DNA of 7,733 bases, from positions 1 through 7,733 of the forward strand of contig CAKTZP010000104.1 in assembly GCA_934636045.1 (NCBI GenBank). The letters are read 5' to 3'. Made by a program: the position numbers and the translations under genes. The notes under the pieces are model-generated. The model was not told where the DNA came from. It was given only the letters and a program-made list of their open reading frames with translations, and made no database searches. The stretch is from an uncultured Oscillospiraceae bacterium (lineage in GTDB: Bacteria > Bacillota > Clostridia > Oscillospirales > Oscillospiraceae). Below are positions 5,052-7,733 of this stretch, piece after piece (within the stretch, counting starts at the first letter, position 1; each line of letters opens with the position of its first letter).

Positions 5052-7733
5052 ATGAAACGAATCATTGCAATGCTGCTTGCCGCGCTCCTGCTGCTGGGCA
5101 CGCTGCCCGGCGCGTTTGCGGCGACGCCGGTGCAGACGGTGCTGGCGGAGGGAAACGATTTCTCCTTCAACAGCGGCTCCGGCTGGGGCACGAAGGGGCA
5201 CTGGACCAACGGCCGCTCCGCTGAGGAGGGACTCTGGGCGCAGAGCGGCGCGACCGACGGCCCCGCCGCCGCGGCCTACATAGGCAAAAGGCTGACGGGG
5301 ACCTGGAGCTTCAACGCCCAGCTGACGCCGCTGAGCACGAAAAACAGCGACGGCCGCGCCGTCAGCCGCGTGCAGCTGCTCGACCAATACAAAAATCCCA
5401 AGGTCATTTTTACTTATGAATATTTGGCCAAGACGAAGCAGACGGCGCTCAAGTGGGAGGCCATTTCCTCCGCCACCGGCGGCTCGTGGAACGAGCTGCT
5501 GCGGCTGGACTGGAACGCGCTGGAAGACACCGCGCTGAACCTGACCTTTACCAAAACCGGACTGATGCAGATCACGCTGAGCATCACCGGCAACCGCGGT
5601 TATCGCAAGACCGTCCGCGCGACGGTGCCGCAGGATGTGATGCAGGTGCTGTGCTACGCCGGTCTTGCCGCCGAGCGGACGACGGCGCGGTTTTCCAACG
5701 TCCGCCTGAGCTTTACGCTGGACGAGAGCGACTATGCTGCCGCGGCGGAAACGGCGTATGAGAATCTGATGAAAAACTTCCTCATCGCCGAGGAAGACCG
5801 CCTCCAGCCGGTCGTTTACGGCATGGTCAGCGGCGACAAGACCAACACCGGCTACACCATCAGCGTCTACCGCGCGGGCGACTTCTGGGAGGCCGCCGTC
5901 GCGCTCATGGCCATGGACACCTATGCGCAGTATCACGCACAAGACGCCGAGATCTATCAAAAAACCGCGCTGCGCATTGCCAATACGGTCAACTACTTCA
6001 TTCAGGTCGACACCGAGGCCGAGCTGACCACGCCGGGCACCGCGCCGGTCAACCACGCGATGGACGACTGCGGCTGGAACGTCATGGCGCTCCTGTTGGG
6101 CTATCGCTACAATCTCATCCTCGGCCGGACGAGCGACGCGGCGGTCTGCCTGCGCTATGCGAAAAAGCTTTTTAACAATACGTTTGATCACTACTATGAT
6201 GACGAACTCGGCGGCGGAATGTGGTATAACAACGCACGCACGGAGAAGTCTCTCTACGCGGCGACGCTGGCGCTTGCCGGGCTGGAACTATATGACCTGA
6301 CAAAGGACGCGGCCATCCACGAGCGCGCCGTCAAAATTTACGAGGGTGTCGAAAACAACCTCCGCCGCGCCGACGGACTTTACAGCATGTCCATCTCCGC
6401 CAGCGGCGTAGAGGGCGCGGACAATCCCTATGACATTTCCGAGGGCGGCGCGTGCACCTACCTTGCCGGCAACATGTGCATGGCCGTGGTCAACGCCCGC
6501 CTCGGCAACGCCGAAAAGGCGAAGATCACGAGTGAGGGCATCGCCCTATTCGAAACGACACGCACCGGCGGCCTGCTCAACGACCGCGACGCGTGGAACA
6601 ACACCTTCTTCCTCGGCTATTTCCTGCGCGAGCTGATGCAGGAAAATGTGGTCGACGCGCGCTATCAGGACATCCTGCGTGTCACGGCCTCGAACATTCT
6701 GAAAAACGCGGTCTTCTCCGACGGCTACTATTCCGCCGCGTGGGAGGGGCCGAAGGAGCCGCAATCCAACGGCTATCCCACCGACTACCCGACCGACCAG
6801 CGCAACCGCTGGGGCACGCAGGTCAATCAGGGCGGCATCTTCGTCGGCTCCACGCCGAACCAGATCATGACCACCGCGACGACCATCCACGTCCTGTTTG
6901 CCGTCGCCGCAATGACCGAGCAGCCCGCCGCCGCGGAGCTGACCGGCCTGCAAATTGAGGGCAAGACCCTCTGGCCGGTGTTTAACCCTGAGATCACGTC
7001 CTATACCCTGCTGGAAGCGGATGAGGGAAAGCCGCTCAGCCTTGCTTGGCAGGCGGCGGACGGCCTGACCGTGGCGCTCAACGGCACGGCGCAGGAGGAG
7101 CACACGGCGACGCTCGAGGCCGCGGTCAACAAGGCGGTGCTCACCGTCGCAACCGCTGACGGCAGCAGCACGCGCACCTATACCGTCACCATCCGCGAGG
7201 GCTGCGACCATCCGGAGACCGAGACCGTGACGACCCCGGCCACCTGCACCCAGAATGGCAGCACGAAGCTCGTCTGCAAGCTCTGCGGCGCGACGCTGGA
7301 GACCACCGTCCTCCCGGCCACCGGCCACCAGCACACGCGGACGGACACGGCGCCCGCGACCTGCCTCGCCGCGGGGCATGTGACGGTCGTCTGCACCGAC
7401 TGCGGCGCGACGGTCTCTACCCAGCCCCTCCCGGCGCTCGGCCACGACTACGCAAACGGTGTGTGCACCCGCTGCGGCGCGAAGGAGGCGGCGCAGACCT
7501 GCGACGGCGGCGCAAGCTGCCCGAGCCGCGCATTCTCTGACCTCGCCACCGACGGCTGGTACCACCTCGGCGTGGATGATTGCCTGAACAACGGCCTGAT
7601 GAACGGCGTCTCCGGCGGCAGCTTTGACCCCAACGGCGGCGTCACGCGCGCCATGCTCGTCACGATCCTCTACCGCACGGAGGGCAAGCCCTCGACCGCG
7701 GGTAAGACCAATCCGTTTGCAGACGTGCCCGCC
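5052..7733 (+). CDS. Secreted, S-layer-anchored GH76-type alpha-1,6-mannanase, multidomain (runs off right edge)
   Basis: 894 residues visible, uninterrupted to the window end. The ATG at 5052 has AGGAGG 7 bases upstream. Domains: signal peptide 1-23 (MKRIIAMLLAALLLLGTLPGAFA, AxA cleavage); a beta-rich region of about 30-235, possibly carbohydrate-binding; a six-hairpin GH76-like catalytic domain of about 250-620; a cadherin-like beta-sandwich at 630-717 (LTGLQIEGKTLWPVFNPEIT ... TYTVTIREG); cysteine repeats at 718-815; a first SLH domain from about 827 (AFSDLATDGWYHLGVDDCLN ... FDPNGGVTRAMLV) and the start of a second (NPFADVPA, 887-894). GH76 enzymes hydrolyse alpha-1,6-mannan backbones. 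The family's adjacent catalytic aspartates are most likely Asp338-Asp339 (AMDDCGWNVMALL), with supporting motifs GGGMWYNN (387-394), KSLYAATLALAGLELYDLT and NLRRADGLYSMS. SLH domains would bind secondary cell-wall polymer, placing the enzyme on the cell surface. The GH38 remnant just upstream supports a mannan role. A related six-hairpin glycosidase specificity is the main alternative. Confidence 0.87.
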   Translation, partial: MKRIIAMLLAALLLLGTLPGAFAATPVQTVLAEGNDFSFNSGSGWGTKGHWTNGRSAEEGLWAQSGATDGPAAAAYIGKRLTGTWSFNAQLTPLSTKNSDGRAVSRVQLLDQYKNPKVIFTYEYLAKTKQTALKWEAISSATGGSWNELLRLDWNALEDTALNLTFTKTGLMQITLSITGNRGYRKTVRATVPQDVMQVLCYAGLAAERTTARFSNVRLSFTLDESDYAAAAETAYENLMKNFLIAEEDRLQPVVYGMVSGDKTNTGYTISVYRAGDFWEAAVALMAMDTYAQYHAQDAEIYQKTALRIANTVNYFIQVDTEAELTTPGTAPVNHAMDDCGWNVMALLLGYRYNLILGRTSDAAVCLRYAKKLFNNTFDHYYDDELGGGMWYNNARTEKSLYAATLALAGLELYDLTKDAAIHERAVKIYEGVENNLRRADGLYSMSISASGVEGADNPYDISEGGACTYLAGNMCMAVVNARLGNAEKAKITSEGIALFETTRTGGLLNDRDAWNNTFFLGYFLRELMQENVVDARYQDILRVTASNILKNAVFSDGYYSAAWEGPKEPQSNGYPTDYPTDQRNRWGTQVNQGGIFVGSTPNQIMTTATTIHVLFAVAAMTEQPAAAELTGLQIEGKTLWPVFNPEITSYTLLEADEGKPLSLAWQAADGLTVALNGTAQEEHTATLEAAVNKAVLTVATADGSSTRTYTVTIREGCDHPETETVTTPATCTQNGSTKLVCKLCGATLETTVLPATGHQHTRTDTAPATCLAAGHVTVVCTDCGATVSTQPLPALGHDYANGVCTRCGAKEAAQTCDGGASCPSRAFSDLATDGWYHLGVDDCLNNGLMNGVSGGSFDPNGGVTRAMLVTILYRTEGKPSTAGKTNPFADVPA
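7203..7496 (+). repeat. Tandem cysteine-rich repeats within the GH76 protein
   Basis: Residues 718-815 contain two full units and one partial unit with the pattern (C/H)xH..T.PATC..xG...xxCxxCGAT.....LPAxGH: unit 1 at 718-759 (C732, C742-C745, GH 758-759), unit 2 at 760-798 (C771, C781-C784, GH 797-798), and a partial unit at 799-815 (C805, C808). The arrangement is that of the zinc-ribbon-like linker repeats common before SLH domains in secreted clostridial proteins. Conserved Cys and His could bind metal or form disulfides; here they link the cadherin-like domain to the SLH anchor. Confidence 0.75.

Noticed and set aside
4968..6191. Long minus-strand open frame (407 codons) opposite the GH76 gene
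   Set aside because: Its translation is Arg/Gly/Val-rich with no recognisable domain; it is the antisense shadow of the well-supported GH76 coding frame in GC-rich DNA.
6546..7565. Long minus-strand open frame opposite the cadherin, cysteine-repeat and SLH region
   Set aside because: Composition is typical of an antisense shadow; the plus frame gives clear cadherin-like, CxxC and SLH motifs.
1..7733. CRISPR array, tRNA/rRNA, insertion sequence or toxin-antitoxin system
   Set aside because: No regularly spaced repeats, no tRNA cloverleaf or rRNA-like segment, no transposase motif and no paired small genes were seen on either strand.

Overview
The window looks like a chromosomal segment from a high-GC, Gram-positive-type Firmicute of the gut clostridial kind (Oscillospiraceae-like). 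This is inferred from the gene types: a CpsB/CapC phosphatase with a Wzz-type capsule protein, a YesL/DUF624 membrane protein, and a very large secreted enzyme ending in S-layer homology (SLH) domains after CxxC-type repeats. The strong AGGAGG-type ribosome sites and GC-rich third codon positions fit. No rRNA, tRNA, CRISPR array or transposase is visible.

Left part (1-1960, minus strand): the start of an exopolysaccharide/capsule operon, read right to left. A promoter at 1932-1960 precedes a PHP-type tyrosine phosphatase (CpsB family), then a membrane-anchored protein with Ig-like DUF5011-type repeats, then a Wzz/CpsC-like chain-length regulator that runs off the left edge. The genes overlap by ATGA or are 10 bases apart, so they are almost certainly co-transcribed and translationally coupled.

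Middle (2007-4139, minus strand): a second operon encoding an FGGY sugar kinase (sedoheptulokinase-like), a YesL/DUF624 membrane protein, and a 30-codon stub resembling the N-terminus of an aldose 1-epimerase, closed by a clear intrinsic terminator at 2007-2039. The kinase has no visible Shine-Dalgarno site. A promoter-like sequence abuts its start codon, so a leaderless message is possible.

Right part (about 4120-7733, plus strand): first a 5'-truncated unidentified coding remnant, then a wrecked GH38 alpha-mannosidase gene. In the latter, an N-terminal piece is joined to C-terminal pieces in different frames and the catalytic domain is gone. It is followed 31 bases later by an intact gene for a secreted GH76-type alpha-1,6-mannanase. 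That protein has a signal peptide, an N-terminal beta-sandwich-like region, the GH76 domain, a cadherin-like beta-sandwich, cysteine-rich repeats and SLH domains, and it continues past the right edge.

Together the middle and right parts look like a carbohydrate-utilisation island, possibly for alpha-mannan (GH38 plus GH76 is the known enzyme pairing for yeast mannan). It has suffered several deletions: the epimerase stub, the GH38 wreck and the truncated fragment all lie within about 3 kb. The capsule operon next to it appears intact as far as it is visible.
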